NCBI GenBank assembly: GCA_031180665.1
Contig: JAPSLP010000020.1
Location: forward strand, 1-64,000
Source of the DNA: Cupriavidus sp.
GTDB lineage: Bacteria; Pseudomonadota; Gammaproteobacteria; Burkholderiales; Burkholderiaceae
Direction: 5' to 3'
Length of the DNA: 64,000 nucleotides
The notes beneath the pieces are model-generated. The model saw only the letters and a list, made by a program, of their open reading frames with translations, did no database searches and was not told where the DNA came from. Position numbers and translations under genes: made by a program. Position 1 is the first letter of the stretch. Each line of letters starts with the position of its first letter. Positions 34,661 through 46,041 of this stretch are shown here, piece after piece.

Positions 34661-34941
34661 CGGTCGCTGATTCGCACCTGGCGGGCCCGGGAGCGAGACC
34701 GGGGCAGTCGTGGCCCGGCCGCGTCCAAGGCCGTTGCCGGCCGGCTTTCGGTCAGGCTGCTGGCCCGCATCGGCCTGTCGTTGGCCCGGCGCAGGCCGGC
34801 AGCTTGCCCCTTCGCCGCTCACTTCCCGATCAGGATCGCAAGCGTATGCCCAACCCCTAGTTTCCGTGCATCGCCTTCGCTGAGCCGCTCGCGAGTTCCT
34901 TCGCCCATGCCGCGCCGGACCGTTCCGACCCCTGTGTCGGC

Positions 34942-36387
34942 ATGAGCCAGCCGCATTCTTCGGATTTTCCCTGGCGCAAAACCGTGTACTCCCAAACGCA
35001 AATTGATCCGGTGGTCAGCTTCCGCAACTCGCAGGGCGAGCAGGTGCGGGGCACGATCATTAATCTCCAGAGAAAATCTCTGGTGATGGAAGTCTATAAC
35101 CCGTACTCGATCGTCCAGGTCAGCGAGGTATTGCGCGACTTGCAGGTCAGGATGGGAGAAGGCCTCGCCTACTCGGGCAACGCGGTGGTGATCAGCATGG
35201 TCAACACCGGCCTGACGGCGATTGCCTCCGTCACGCTGATCGACGAATGGCGCGAACTGAGCGGTGGCGTCCTCGAGGCGAGCGCAGTGGGCCAGGAAGC
35301 CCGGCGCTTCGTGCAGGACTGGGCCGAGCGCTACCACATCCGGCGCGACTACCAGATCGTGGTCAACCAGATCCGTTCCTTCCTGGCCGAGGTGTCGCGC
35401 TGGGTCGAACAGGTCGACCTGACCGAGGCGATGCCCAAGGAAGGCGAACGCTTGCGCGCCGACTACTTCTTCGAGCTGGCCTCGCCGTTGATCGAAAAGA
35501 CCAAGTACTACTTCGACGAGTTCGAGGGCGAGGCGCGCATGGTCGACGAGGAACTGGCGCCGGTGCATCGCAACTTCGCGCAGAACGCGCTGCATCCGCT
35601 GCTGCTGCGGGCGCCGTTCGTGTTCCGCACCTTCACCAAGCCGCTCGGTTATGCCGGTGACTACCAGATGGTCAACCAGATGCTGGACGACCCGCGCCAA
35701 GGCCCCAGCACCTATTTCCAGATCGTCAACAGTGCCTTCCTGCAGACCGCGGTCGCACGCGCGCACCGCAACCGCATCGATATCCTGGTCGACTACCTGA
35801 CGCGACTCGCCGACGCCGCGCGCGCGGCGCGCCGCCCATTCCGTGTGCTCAACGTCGGCTGCGGCCCGGCGCAGGAGATCCAGCGCTTCATGCGCGAATA
35901 CGATGAGCCGGAATGGCTGTCGTTCGAACTGGTCGACTTCAGCCAGGAAACGTTGGACTGGACACGCGAGCGGCTGATGTCGATCGCCAACGAAACCGGC
36001 AAACGCATGGCGATCGGCTATACGCACGATTCGGTGCACCAGTTGCTCAAGCGCCGGCTCGATCCTGCTGCGCCGGAAACGCGCGAGTTCGACGGCGTCT
36101 ATTGCGCCGGTCTGTTCGACTACCTGTCGGACCGGGTCTGCGCCCGCCTGAACCAGCATTTCGCGCAACGGCTGCGCCCGGGCGGCAAGCTGCTGGTGAC
36201 CAACGTCCATGCGTCCAATCCGGAGCGCTGCAGCATGGAACACGTGCTGGAGTGGTACCTGATCTATCGGGACGAGGCCGGCATGGCGTCCATCATGCCG
36301 GATCACGCCGGCGCGCCGCGGCTATGGACCGACCCCACTGGCGTCAATGTGTTTGCCGAGGTAGCGATCGATCCAAAGGGGGACTGA
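34942..36387 (+). CDS. phcB: PhcB, SAM-dependent methyltransferase making the 3-hydroxy fatty acid methyl ester signal
   Basis: 481 residues. A PilZ-like beta-barrel region may occupy ~20-110 (GTIINLQRKSLVMEVYNP), without the RxxxR c-di-GMP motif. The C-terminal half is a class I methyltransferase: motif I VLNVGCGPAQEIQRFM, then LSFELVDFSQETL and DGVYCAGLFDYLSDRV. In Ralstonia PhcB methylates a 3-hydroxy fatty acid to give 3-OH-PAME or 3-OH-MAME, the Phc quorum-sensing signal; which ester is made here is unknown. First gene of a four-gene operon; phcS starts one base after its stop. Confidence 0.88.
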   Translation: MSQPHSSDFPWRKTVYSQTQIDPVVSFRNSQGEQVRGTIINLQRKSLVMEVYNPYSIVQVSEVLRDLQVRMGEGLAYSGNAVVISMVNTGLTAIASVTLIDEWRELSGGVLEASAVGQEARRFVQDWAERYHIRRDYQIVVNQIRSFLAEVSRWVEQVDLTEAMPKEGERLRADYFFELASPLIEKTKYYFDEFEGEARMVDEELAPVHRNFAQNALHPLLLRAPFVFRTFTKPLGYAGDYQMVNQMLDDPRQGPSTYFQIVNSAFLQTAVARAHRNRIDILVDYLTRLADAARAARRPFRVLNVGCGPAQEIQRFMREYDEPEWLSFELVDFSQETLDWTRERLMSIANETGKRMAIGYTHDSVHQLLKRRLDPAAPETREFDGVYCAGLFDYLSDRVCARLNQHFAQRLRPGGKLLVTNVHASNPERCSMEHVLEWYLIYRDEAGMASIMPDHAGAPRLWTDPTGVNVFAEVAIDPKGD

Positions 36388-36388
36388 G

Positions 36389-37726
36389 ATGATCGGATCG
36401 GCGGCGGCGCTGCGCTCGAATTTCCGCGAGGAGCTGCGCGACTATCGCCTGCTGTGCAGCAAGGCAGGCGGCGTGACGGTGATCGCGTTGGTGCTGATGG
36501 GCGTGGCGCTGGACTATGTGGTCTACCCCGGCGAGCAGGCGCGCTTTGCCTTCGCCCGCGTGATGACCAGCGTGCTGATCGGCCTGGCCGTGATGGTGCT
36601 GTACACCAACGCGGGCCGCCGCTACGTGCAGGCGATCACCTTCGGCTGGCTGCTGTTGCCGCAGGCCATGATCGCCTGGATGATCTATGTCACGCAGGGC
36701 GAGGGGTCGGTGTTCTACGCCGGGCTGATGCTGACCATCTTCGCGGTCGGCATCCTGTTTCCATCGGGCTACTGGCAGACGCTGGCGTTCGGCCTGGCGA
36801 CCGTGGTTTTGTACTACATCGCCTGCGCCGCGCACCCGGGCGGCATCCAGAACCCGAGCCAGTTCTACTTCCAGCTGATCCTGATCTTCTTCTGCGCGCT
36901 GGCCAGCGCGGTCTACACCTATTTCAACGAGAAGGGCCGCTTCCAGCTGTTCCGGCTGAAGGAAGAACTGGCCCACAAGAACGACGAGCTGGCACGCATC
37001 AACGAGAACCTCGCGCAGATCAAGGGCCAGCTGCTGCAGCAGGAGAAGATGGCCGCGGTCGGTACGCTGGCCGCGGGGCTGCTGCACGAGGTCAACAACC
37101 CGGTCAACTTCTGCCTGATGGCGATCGAGATCGCGCTGGAGGAGCCCGAGGCCAAGGAAAGCGCCTCGCTGCAGGAATGCCTGATCGACGCCCGCCAGGG
37201 GATGCAGCGGATCCAGCATATCGTCTCGGACCTGAAGATCTTTGCCTATCGGCAGCCGGGCGCGGAAGTCGAGGGCCGCCCCTTCCTGTTCGAAAAGGCG
37301 CTCGACTCGGCCAGCCGGCTGACCGCCCACGAACTGCGCGGCGTGCGGATGACGCGCGAGCTGCCGCCCGACACGCTGGTGTTCGGCGACGAGGCGGCCA
37401 TCATCGGCGTGCTGATCAACCTGTTCTCGAACGCGGCGCTGGCGATGCGCAAGGCCGGCACGCCCGCACCGGCGATCCATACCACCGTCGGCTGGAGGGA
37501 CGGCCGGCTGCATGTCAACGTGCGCGACAACGGCCCGGGCATCCCCAGCGAGAACCTGGCACGCGTGTTCGAGCCGTTCTTCACCACGCGCGAGGTGGGC
37601 CAGGGCCTGGGCTTGGGGCTGTCGATCAGCTATGCGGTGATCGAGCGGCATGGCGGCGTGCTGTTCGCCGAAAGCGAGCTGGGCCAGTGGGCCGCGTTCA
37701 GCTTCGATCTGCCGCGGGCGGAATGA
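36389..37726 (+). CDS. phcS: PhcS, membrane sensor histidine kinase of the Phc quorum-sensing system
   Basis: 445 residues with six predicted membrane helices in the first ~180 residues, then a coiled coil (~185-220) and the kinase core. The phospho-acceptor His ~233 lies in LAAGLLHEVNNPVNF, the N box in LINLFSNAALAM, the G1 box in RDNGPGIPSENL and the G2 box in VGQGLGLGLSIS. The sensor has almost no periplasmic loops, fitting a hydrophobic ester ligand sensed in the membrane. Operon with phcB upstream and phcR downstream (7-base gap). Confidence 0.88.
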   Translation: MIGSAAALRSNFREELRDYRLLCSKAGGVTVIALVLMGVALDYVVYPGEQARFAFARVMTSVLIGLAVMVLYTNAGRRYVQAITFGWLLLPQAMIAWMIYVTQGEGSVFYAGLMLTIFAVGILFPSGYWQTLAFGLATVVLYYIACAAHPGGIQNPSQFYFQLILIFFCALASAVYTYFNEKGRFQLFRLKEELAHKNDELARINENLAQIKGQLLQQEKMAAVGTLAAGLLHEVNNPVNFCLMAIEIALEEPEAKESASLQECLIDARQGMQRIQHIVSDLKIFAYRQPGAEVEGRPFLFEKALDSASRLTAHELRGVRMTRELPPDTLVFGDEAAIIGVLINLFSNAALAMRKAGTPAPAIHTTVGWRDGRLHVNVRDNGPGIPSENLARVFEPFFTTREVGQGLGLGLSISYAVIERHGGVLFAESELGQWAAFSFDLPRAE

Positions 37727-37733
37727 GCGCGAT

Positions 37734-38933
37734 ATGACAGAGATGCGGACAGAGCCGCCGCGGACAGAGCCGGGGACGGAGCTGCGGACGGAGCTGCGGA
37801 CCGATTTGCGTCAGCCGCGGCTGACCGTGCTCTACGTCGACGATGAGGAGATGGCATGCAAGTACTTCGCGCGCGCGGCCGGCGCCGAGTACGAGGTGCT
37901 GCTCGCCCAGGGCGCCGATCAGGCCATCGAGATGCTGCGCAACGACAGCGGCCGCACCGCGGTGCTGGTCACCGACTTTCGCATGCCGGGCCGCAACGGG
38001 GCCGATCTGCTGCGGCAGGTCGCCGCCGAGTTTCCGCAGATCGTGCGGATCCTGGTGACCGCCTACGCCGACAAGGACATGCTGCTGCAGACCGTCAACA
38101 GCGGCGAGGTGTTTCGCATCCTCGAGAAGCCGCTGGGCCTGCAGGTCGTGCGCGACGTGCTGGCGCTGGCGCGCGAGCGCCATCGCGAACGGCAGTCGCG
38201 GCACCAGCGGCTGACCGCGATCGACGAGACACTGGCGTTTCTGGCGCACGAACTTAACACCCCGCTGGCGGCTATCGCGAATTTTGCCCGCGGAGTTGAA
38301 AGCCGCAGCAGCGCCGAATACGATCCGCAGCGCCAGGCCGAGATCGGGCAGGCGGCCGCGGTGATGCACAGCAATGCGCAGTACTGCCTGGCGGTGATCT
38401 CGTCGTTCCTGCAGTCGGTGCGCGGCAATGGCGAACGGCCGCTGACCAGCGAGAACGATCGCGACATCACCGCCGGCAGCCTGATCATGGCGCTGCTCGA
38501 CAGCTATCCCTTCACGGGCGCGCAGCGCAACTGGGTCGAGGTCGAACTGCACGGCGACTTCATCGTCCACACGCTGCCGAACTGCGTGTCGCTGGTGCTG
38601 TCGTCGCTGCTCAACAATGGCTTGCGGGCGCTGACCGATGTCCCCAAGCCGTCGCTGCGTTTCCGTGTGGTGGCACAGCCCGACCCCGTGATCTGCATCA
38701 GCGACAACGGACCTGGCATTCCGCCCGACGTGATGGAGCGCCTGCTGGTCGATCCGGTCACCACGCATGCCGCCGCCGGCGGAAATGGCCTCGGCATGAT
38801 TTTCTGCAACCGCGTCATGCAGTCGTTCGGCGGCGGCATCCGGATCGAATCGATCGCGGGCGCCGGCACCACCGTGACGCTGGACTTCCCTCATACGAAG
38901 AATCGAATGCACAGCAATAGGAGCGGTCAATGA
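37734..38933 (+). CDS. phcR: PhcR, receiver-histidine-kinase hybrid of the Phc system
   Basis: 399 residues: receiver at ~29-145 (acidic VDDEE, phospho-acceptor Asp ~81 in VTDFRMPG, Lys ~132 in ILEKPLG), followed by a kinase domain with AFLAHELNTPLAAI (His ~172), ISDNGPGIPPDV and GGNGLGMIFCNRV. A receiver in front of a kinase, instead of a DNA-binding domain, is the known layout of PhcR. The first ~27 residues are an RTE[LP] repeat encoded by a 12-base tandem repeat. Its stop overlaps phcQ by 4 bases. Confidence 0.87.
   Translation: MTEMRTEPPRTEPGTELRTELRTDLRQPRLTVLYVDDEEMACKYFARAAGAEYEVLLAQGADQAIEMLRNDSGRTAVLVTDFRMPGRNGADLLRQVAAEFPQIVRILVTAYADKDMLLQTVNSGEVFRILEKPLGLQVVRDVLALARERHRERQSRHQRLTAIDETLAFLAHELNTPLAAIANFARGVESRSSAEYDPQRQAEIGQAAAVMHSNAQYCLAVISSFLQSVRGNGERPLTSENDRDITAGSLIMALLDSYPFTGAQRNWVEVELHGDFIVHTLPNCVSLVLSSLLNNGLRALTDVPKPSLRFRVVAQPDPVICISDNGPGIPPDVMERLLVDPVTTHAAAGGNGLGMIFCNRVMQSFGGGIRIESIAGAGTTVTLDFPHTKNRMHSNRSGQ
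37744..37804 (+). repeat. Degenerate 12-base tandem repeat at the phcR start
   Basis: About five copies of a CGGACRGAGCYG-type unit code for repeated Arg-Thr-Glu-Leu/Pro just after the phcR start codon. Confidence 0.75.
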
Positions 38934-39922
38934 ACGAACCGAACGACAACCAGGCATCGCCTCCCGCGATTCTGTTCGTCGATGACGAGGCCACCGCGGT
39001 CAAGTATTTCCAGAGGGCGATCGGTGGGCTGGCGCCCGTGGTCACCGGCGGTTCGGTCGAGGAGGGCAAGGCGCTGCTCGAGGCCCATGGCGACACGCTG
39101 GCCGTGCTGGTCTCGGACCAGCGCATGCCGGGCGAATACGGCAATGAACTGTTGCGCCACGCGCGCGAGCACTATCCGCATATCGTCCGCATCCTGACGA
39201 CCGCCTATTCCGAACTCGAGTCGACCGTGCAGGCGGTCAACGAAGGGCAGATCCATCGCTATATCAAGAAGCCCTGGGACATCACCGCGCTGCGCATGGA
39301 GCTCAAGCAGGCGCTGGAGATTGCCGGCCTGCGCCGCGAGCGCGACCAGCTGGTGCGCGAGAAGCTGAGCGTGATCCAGCGCCAGACGCTGGCGGGGCGC
39401 ATCGGCATGGTACGCGCGCTGTGCGCGAGCCTGATCGGTCCGGAGCGCTTCCAGCCGGTCGAGACCTATCTGGCGGCCGCCGCGCTGGCCGGTGCCAAGG
39501 GTCCGGAGCCCGACTGGGCCAGGATGGACTACGCCGACCTGATCGGCGCCGAAAGCCAGCGCAGCGGCGCCTTCGGCCATGCGGTGGCGAGTCGCCTGGC
39601 GCAACTGTGCGCGGCCCACGATGGAGCGGCTGGCGCCGATGCGCTGGCGGTGATCGCGCAGGAGCTGGGCGAGGCGGTGCGCCGCGATGGCGAGGTCCTG
39701 GTGTGGCTGTCGTTGCCGGTGCTGTCCGAATTCCTCGGTGCGCCGGTCGGCACGGCGGTGTCGGAGCAGCACGCGGCGTGGTTTGCCGCGCTGCTGTGGC
39801 TCGATCGCAGCGGCAATGCGCTGCAGATGCTGCGCGACGGCAACACCATCGTCTCGCGGCTGGTGCCGGCGGTCGCGCAGTTCGGCGCCGACCGGCTGGC
39901 GATCTGGATCGAGCAGTTCTGA
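38930..39922 (+). CDS. phcQ: PhcQ, response regulator of the Phc system
   Basis: 330 residues. The N-terminal receiver has VDDEATA, phospho-acceptor Asp ~63 in LVSDQRMPGEYG and Lys ~113 in YIKKPWD. The C-terminal ~190 residues are helical and have no known DNA-binding or enzymatic motif that I recognise. In Ralstonia PhcQ is cotranscribed with phcBSR and modulates Phc output. Last gene of the operon; ATGA overlap with phcR and a strong terminator after it. Confidence 0.85.
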   Translation: MNEPNDNQASPPAILFVDDEATAVKYFQRAIGGLAPVVTGGSVEEGKALLEAHGDTLAVLVSDQRMPGEYGNELLRHAREHYPHIVRILTTAYSELESTVQAVNEGQIHRYIKKPWDITALRMELKQALEIAGLRRERDQLVREKLSVIQRQTLAGRIGMVRALCASLIGPERFQPVETYLAAAALAGAKGPEPDWARMDYADLIGAESQRSGAFGHAVASRLAQLCAAHDGAAGADALAVIAQELGEAVRRDGEVLVWLSLPVLSEFLGAPVGTAVSEQHAAWFAALLWLDRSGNALQMLRDGNTIVSRLVPAVAQFGADRLAIWIEQF

Positions 39923-39973
39923 GGAACGTGGATCGGCCGGAAGGGATGCGGCTTGCAGCCCAGCCGGTTTTTT

Positions 39974-40003
39974 CTCCCCTCTCCCGCTTGCGGGAGAGGG
40001 GAG
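39974..40003. repeat. Perfect 13-bp inverted repeat
   Basis: CTCCCCTCTCCCG, 4-base loop, CGGGAGAGGGGAG. It lies just before the bidirectional terminator; the motif resembles short palindromic elements dispersed in other proteobacteria. Confidence 0.8.
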
Positions 40004-40039
40004 AGAGGTAGAACACCATCGGCAGCGCGGAACCGCAGT

Positions 40040-40073
40040 AAAAAAAACGGGGCCTGAGCCCCGTTTTTTTTTT
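40040..40073. terminator. Bidirectional intrinsic terminator between phcQ and secF
   Basis: A run of A, CGGGGC, CTGA loop, GCCCCG, then ten or more T. Ends both the plus-strand phc operon and the minus-strand sec operon. Confidence 0.93.
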
Positions 40074-40098
40074 ACGCGTGATTCTTGCTACCAGCACG

Positions 40099-41070
40099 TC
40101 ATGCCTGCGCGCCGTAGTTCGGATCGTCGCGGTCGGCCCCGCCGGCCTTCTTTTCGCCCTTGATCAGGTCCTCGCGCTTCACGCCCAGCCACATGGCCAG
40201 CGCCGCGGCGACGAACACCGACGAATAGATGCCGAACAGGATGCCCACCGTCAGTGCCAGCGCGAAGTAGTGCAGCGTCGGGCCGCCGAAGAAGAACATC
40301 GACAGCACCATCATCTCGGTCGAGCCGTGCGTGATGATGGTCCGCGAGATCGTGCTGGTGATCGCGTTATCGATCACCTCGTGGGTGTTCATCTTGCGGA
40401 ATTTGCGGAAGTTCTCGCGGATCCGGTCGAAGATCACCACCGACTCGTTGACCGAATAGCCGAGCACCGCCAGCACCGCCGCCAGCACCGACAGCGAGAA
40501 TTCCCACTGGAAGAAGGCGAAGAAGCCCAGGATGATCACGATGTCGTGCAGGTTGGCGATGATGCCCGCCACTGCGAACTTCCACTCGAAGCGCATCGAC
40601 AGATAGATCATGATGCCGACGACCACGCACAGCAGCGCGAGCAGGCCGTCGGTGGCCAGTTCCTTGCCGACCTGCGGGCCAACGAACTCGACGCGCTGCA
40701 GGCTGGCATCGGGCGACACCGCCTTGAGCGCTCCCATCACCTGCTCGCTCTGCTGCGCCGAGCTGACGGGCTTGCCGTCGGCGCCCTTCTGCAGCGGCAG
40801 GCGAATCATCACGTCGCGCGAGGTGCCGAAGTTCTGCACCTGCACGTCGGTGTAGCCGAGCTTGCCGACCTGGCCGCGGATCCGTTCCAGATCGGCGGGC
40901 TGCTGGTAGCTGACCTCCATCACGGTGCCGCCGGTGAACTCGATCGACAGGTGCAGGCCCTTCTGCCAGAGGAAAAAGACGGCGGCGAAGAACGTCACGA
41001 AGGAAATCACGTTGAAGATCAACGCGTGCTTCATGAACAGAATGTCGCGCCGGATGCGGAAGAATTCCAT
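40099..41070 (-). CDS. secF: Protein translocase subunit SecF
   Basis: SecF, with SecD and YajC, uses the proton gradient to help the Sec channel move proteins. The 323 residues have six membrane helices and the conserved LGYSVNESVVIFDRIREN loop and FIFGGPTL-type C-terminal segment. It begins MEFFRIRRDILFM. Last gene of queA-tgt-yajC-secD-secF. Confidence 0.95.
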   Translation of the reverse strand: MEFFRIRRDILFMKHALIFNVISFVTFFAAVFFLWQKGLHLSIEFTGGTVMEVSYQQPADLERIRGQVGKLGYTDVQVQNFGTSRDVMIRLPLQKGADGKPVSSAQQSEQVMGALKAVSPDASLQRVEFVGPQVGKELATDGLLALLCVVVGIMIYLSMRFEWKFAVAGIIANLHDIVIILGFFAFFQWEFSLSVLAAVLAVLGYSVNESVVIFDRIRENFRKFRKMNTHEVIDNAITSTISRTIITHGSTEMMVLSMFFFGGPTLHYFALALTVGILFGIYSSVFVAAALAMWLGVKREDLIKGEKKAGGADRDDPNYGAQA

Positions 41071-41157
41071 GGTGAATCCTGTATCTGCTGCAGTGTGTGC
41101 TGCGTTCGGGTGTCTCGTTCAGACGGGAGCCGCGGGGCGTCGCCACGCGGCTCGCGA

Positions 41158-43032
41158 TCACTTGTGGGTCACGGTCGCCTTGTCGGTCGGCGTCGGTCTC
41201 CAGATCTGGCCGATCGACACGCTCTGCAGCTTCTTCTTGCGGCCGTACCAGAGGTTGACCAGGCCGCGGTTGAAGAACACCGCCGAGAACACCGACGTCA
41301 GGATGCCCAGGCAGTGCACCACCGCGAAGCCGCGCACCGGGCCCGAACCGAAGGCCAGCAGCGCCAGGCCGGCGATCAGCGTGGTCACGTTCGAGTCCAG
41401 AATGGTGGCCCAGGCGCGGTCGAAGCCGACCGCGATCGCCATCTGCGGCGACGCCCCGGCGCGCAGTTCCTCGCGGATGCGCTCGTTGATCAGCACGTTG
41501 GCGTCGATCGCCATGCCCAGCACCAGCGCGATGGCCGCGATGCCTGGCAGCGTCAGCGTGGCCTGCAGCATCGACAGCACCGCGATCAGCAGCAGCAGGT
41601 TCACGCCCAGCGCGATCACCGAGAACACGCCGAACAGCAGGTAGTACAGCACCATGAAGACGGCGATCGCGGCAAAGCCGTAGGCGACCGAGTCGAAGCC
41701 CTTCTCGATGTTGTCCGCGCCCAGCGACGGGCCGATGGTGCGTTCCTCGATGATCTCCATCGGCGCGGCCAGCGAGCCGGCGCGCAGCAGCAGCGCGAGG
41801 TCGTTGGCGGCCTCGGTCGAGTACGAGCCGGTGATCTGGAAACTCGAGCCCAGTTCGGACTGGATCGTCGCCACCGTCAGCACTTCGCCCTTGCCCTTTT
41901 CGAACAGCACGATGCCCATCGGCTTGCCGATGTTCTCGCGCGAGACGTCGCGCAGCACGCGGCCGCCCTGGGCGTCGAGCTTGATGTTGACCGACGGACG
42001 CTGGTTCTGGTCGAAGCCGGCCGACGCGCTTTCGATGCGGTCGCCGGTGAAGATCACCTGCTTCTTGAGCACCACCGGGGCGCCGTTGCCGTGCAGGAAC
42101 AGCTCGCTGCCGAACGGGATCGGATCGCCCTGGCGCGGGCTGCGCGGCGCGTCCGGATCGACCAGGCGGGCCTCCAGCGTGGCGGTGCGGCCGATGATGT
42201 CCTTGGCCTTGGCGGTGTCCTGCACGCCCGGCAGCTGCACCACGATCCGCTCGGCGCCTTGCTGCTGGATCACGGGCTCGGCCACGCCCAGCTCGTTGAC
42301 GCGGTTGTGCAGCGTGGTGATGTTCTGCTTGACGGCGGCATCCTGCACCGCGCGGCGCGCCGCCTCGGTGAAGGTGCCGACCACGTTGTTGCCGTCCATC
42401 GCGAAGGTCAGGTCCGGCAGGGTCTCGGCCAGCACGCCGCGGGCGCGGGTGGCGTCCTCCGGATTGTTGAAGCGTACCGTCACGCGGTCGCCGTTGCGGT
42501 CCACGCCGCCGTGGCGGATGCCCTTGTCGCGCAGCACCGTGCGCGCGTCGCCGGCCAGGCTGTCGAGCTTCTTGTCGACCGCGCCCTTCATGTCGACCTG
42601 CAGCAGGAAGTGCACGCCGCCGCGCAGGTCCAGCCCCAGGTACATCGGCAGCGCATGCAGCGAGGTCAGCCATTTCGGCGAGCCGGACAGCAGGTTCAGC
42701 GCGACCACATAGGTCGGGTCGTTGGGATCGGGGTTCAGCGCGCGCGACAGCACGTCCTTGGCGCGCAGCTGCTCGTCGGTGGTGCGGAAGCGTGCCTTGA
42801 CCGAGCCGGACTGCCCCGACACGTCATAGAACACACCGTCGGGCTGCAAGCCGTTCTGCGCCAGCACCTGCTCGATCTGCTTCTGCATCGCCAGATCGAC
42901 CTTGACGGTGGCCTTGCCCGACGAGACCTGCACAGCAGGCGCCTCGCCGAAGAAGTTGGGCAGCGTATAGATGATGCCGATGGCAAGCGCCACCAGGATC
43001 ACGAGGTATTTCCAAAGCGGATAGCGATTCAT
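41158..43032 (-). CDS. secD: Protein translocase subunit SecD
   Basis: 624 residues. It starts MNRYPLWKYLVILVALAIG (first membrane helix), continues with a large periplasmic domain (LGLDLRGGVHFLLQVDM, IVVQLPGVQDTAKA) and ends with five more helices including LVLGMAIDANVLINERIREE. Length and motifs fit SecD. ATG 43032 is chosen because upstream in-frame residues are not conserved. A 210-base gap with a strong stem-loop separates it from yajC. Confidence 0.96.
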   Translation of the reverse strand: MNRYPLWKYLVILVALAIGIIYTLPNFFGEAPAVQVSSGKATVKVDLAMQKQIEQVLAQNGLQPDGVFYDVSGQSGSVKARFRTTDEQLRAKDVLSRALNPDPNDPTYVVALNLLSGSPKWLTSLHALPMYLGLDLRGGVHFLLQVDMKGAVDKKLDSLAGDARTVLRDKGIRHGGVDRNGDRVTVRFNNPEDATRARGVLAETLPDLTFAMDGNNVVGTFTEAARRAVQDAAVKQNITTLHNRVNELGVAEPVIQQQGAERIVVQLPGVQDTAKAKDIIGRTATLEARLVDPDAPRSPRQGDPIPFGSELFLHGNGAPVVLKKQVIFTGDRIESASAGFDQNQRPSVNIKLDAQGGRVLRDVSRENIGKPMGIVLFEKGKGEVLTVATIQSELGSSFQITGSYSTEAANDLALLLRAGSLAAPMEIIEERTIGPSLGADNIEKGFDSVAYGFAAIAVFMVLYYLLFGVFSVIALGVNLLLLIAVLSMLQATLTLPGIAAIALVLGMAIDANVLINERIREELRAGASPQMAIAVGFDRAWATILDSNVTTLIAGLALLAFGSGPVRGFAVVHCLGILTSVFSAVFFNRGLVNLWYGRKKKLQSVSIGQIWRPTPTDKATVTHK

Positions 43033-43122
43033 CTTCGGCCAGTCTTTCAACGGTCTTTCTACGGCCGGCGCAGCGCGCGGACGGCAATCCGCGGGCGGGT
43101 CGCGCAGGCAACCGGTTGGCAA

Positions 43123-43173
43123 ACAGCCGCCTGGCCCGACCGGAGACTTCCCGGGGCGGGGCCAGGCGGCTGT
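43123..43173 (-). other. 15-bp perfect stem-loop in the yajC-secD spacer
   Basis: ACAGCCGCCTGGCCC (43123-43137) pairs with GGGCCAGGCGGCTGT (43159-43173) over a 21-base loop, in the untranslated spacer of the minus-strand yajC-secD transcript. Few U follow, so it is likely a processing, stability or attenuation element. Confidence 0.75.
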
Positions 43174-43242
43174 GCGGGCACGCTATTGGCGGCGTGCCGG
43201 AACCTTGCGGGCGATCCCGCAAGGCCTGAGAGAGCGAAGGGC

Positions 43243-43572
43243 TCAGAGCGCCTTGAGCGAACCCTTCGGCAGCACCGCGGTGACGGCGTTCTTCTGCACC
43301 GTGATCTCGGTGCCTTCGGCGATTTCCAGCGTCACATACTGCTCGTTGACCTTGGTGACCCGGCCCAGGATGCCGCCGGCGGTGACGACTTCGTCGTTCT
43401 TGGCCAGCGCTTCCAGCATCGCCTTGGCTTCCTTCTGCCGCTTCATCTGCGGGCGGATCATGATGAACCACAGCACCGCGAACATCAGGATGATCGGCAG
43501 GAAACTCATCAGGCCACCCGCCGCGCCGCCGGTCCCGCCGGCGGTCTGGGCAAATGCGTTCGAAATCAGCAC
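43243..43572 (-). CDS. yajC: Preprotein translocase accessory subunit YajC
   Basis: 109 residues with a single N-terminal membrane helix (LMSFLPIILMFAVLWFIMI) followed by RPQMKRQKEAKAMLEAL and a small cytoplasmic domain (VVTAGGILGRVTKV). YajC joins SecDF in the inner membrane. Position between tgt and secD is standard. Confidence 0.95.
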   Translation of the reverse strand: MLISNAFAQTAGGTGGAAGGLMSFLPIILMFAVLWFIMIRPQMKRQKEAKAMLEALAKNDEVVTAGGILGRVTKVNEQYVTLEIAEGTEITVQKNAVTAVLPKGSLKAL

Positions 43573-43704
43573 GTTGCTTCTCCGTCACAAAATTGATTCA
43601 AGGAATCGGGCATTCTATCACCCGCTTCGGCCGGTTCAGCGGCTTGTCTCGTCTGGCCGGACCGGCCCGCCGCGGCTCGCCGGCGGCAGGGCGGGCAGGC
43701 CCGT

Positions 43705-45934
<2,230 letters not shown>

Positions 45935-46041
45935 AAAAGGACCGGGGCCGGCGCTTCGCAACGAGGCCGGCAGCATGGGCAAAAGGGGCAGCGGGTCGGG
46001 ATGTCGCCGGTGGCGCCTGGAGCGCGCGGCGCAGGCATGGG

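Larger units (their letters stand above)
34497..34941. other. Intergenic region upstream of phcB
   Basis: 445 bases holding the YceI terminator and the predicted phcB promoter; the remaining ~280 bases would be an unusually long untranslated leader of phcB. No convincing gene is seen in it. Confidence 0.6.

Noticed and set aside
40078..43596. 1172-codon plus-strand open frame across secF-secD-yajC
   Set aside because: Antisense to three conserved sec genes; no recognisable domain.
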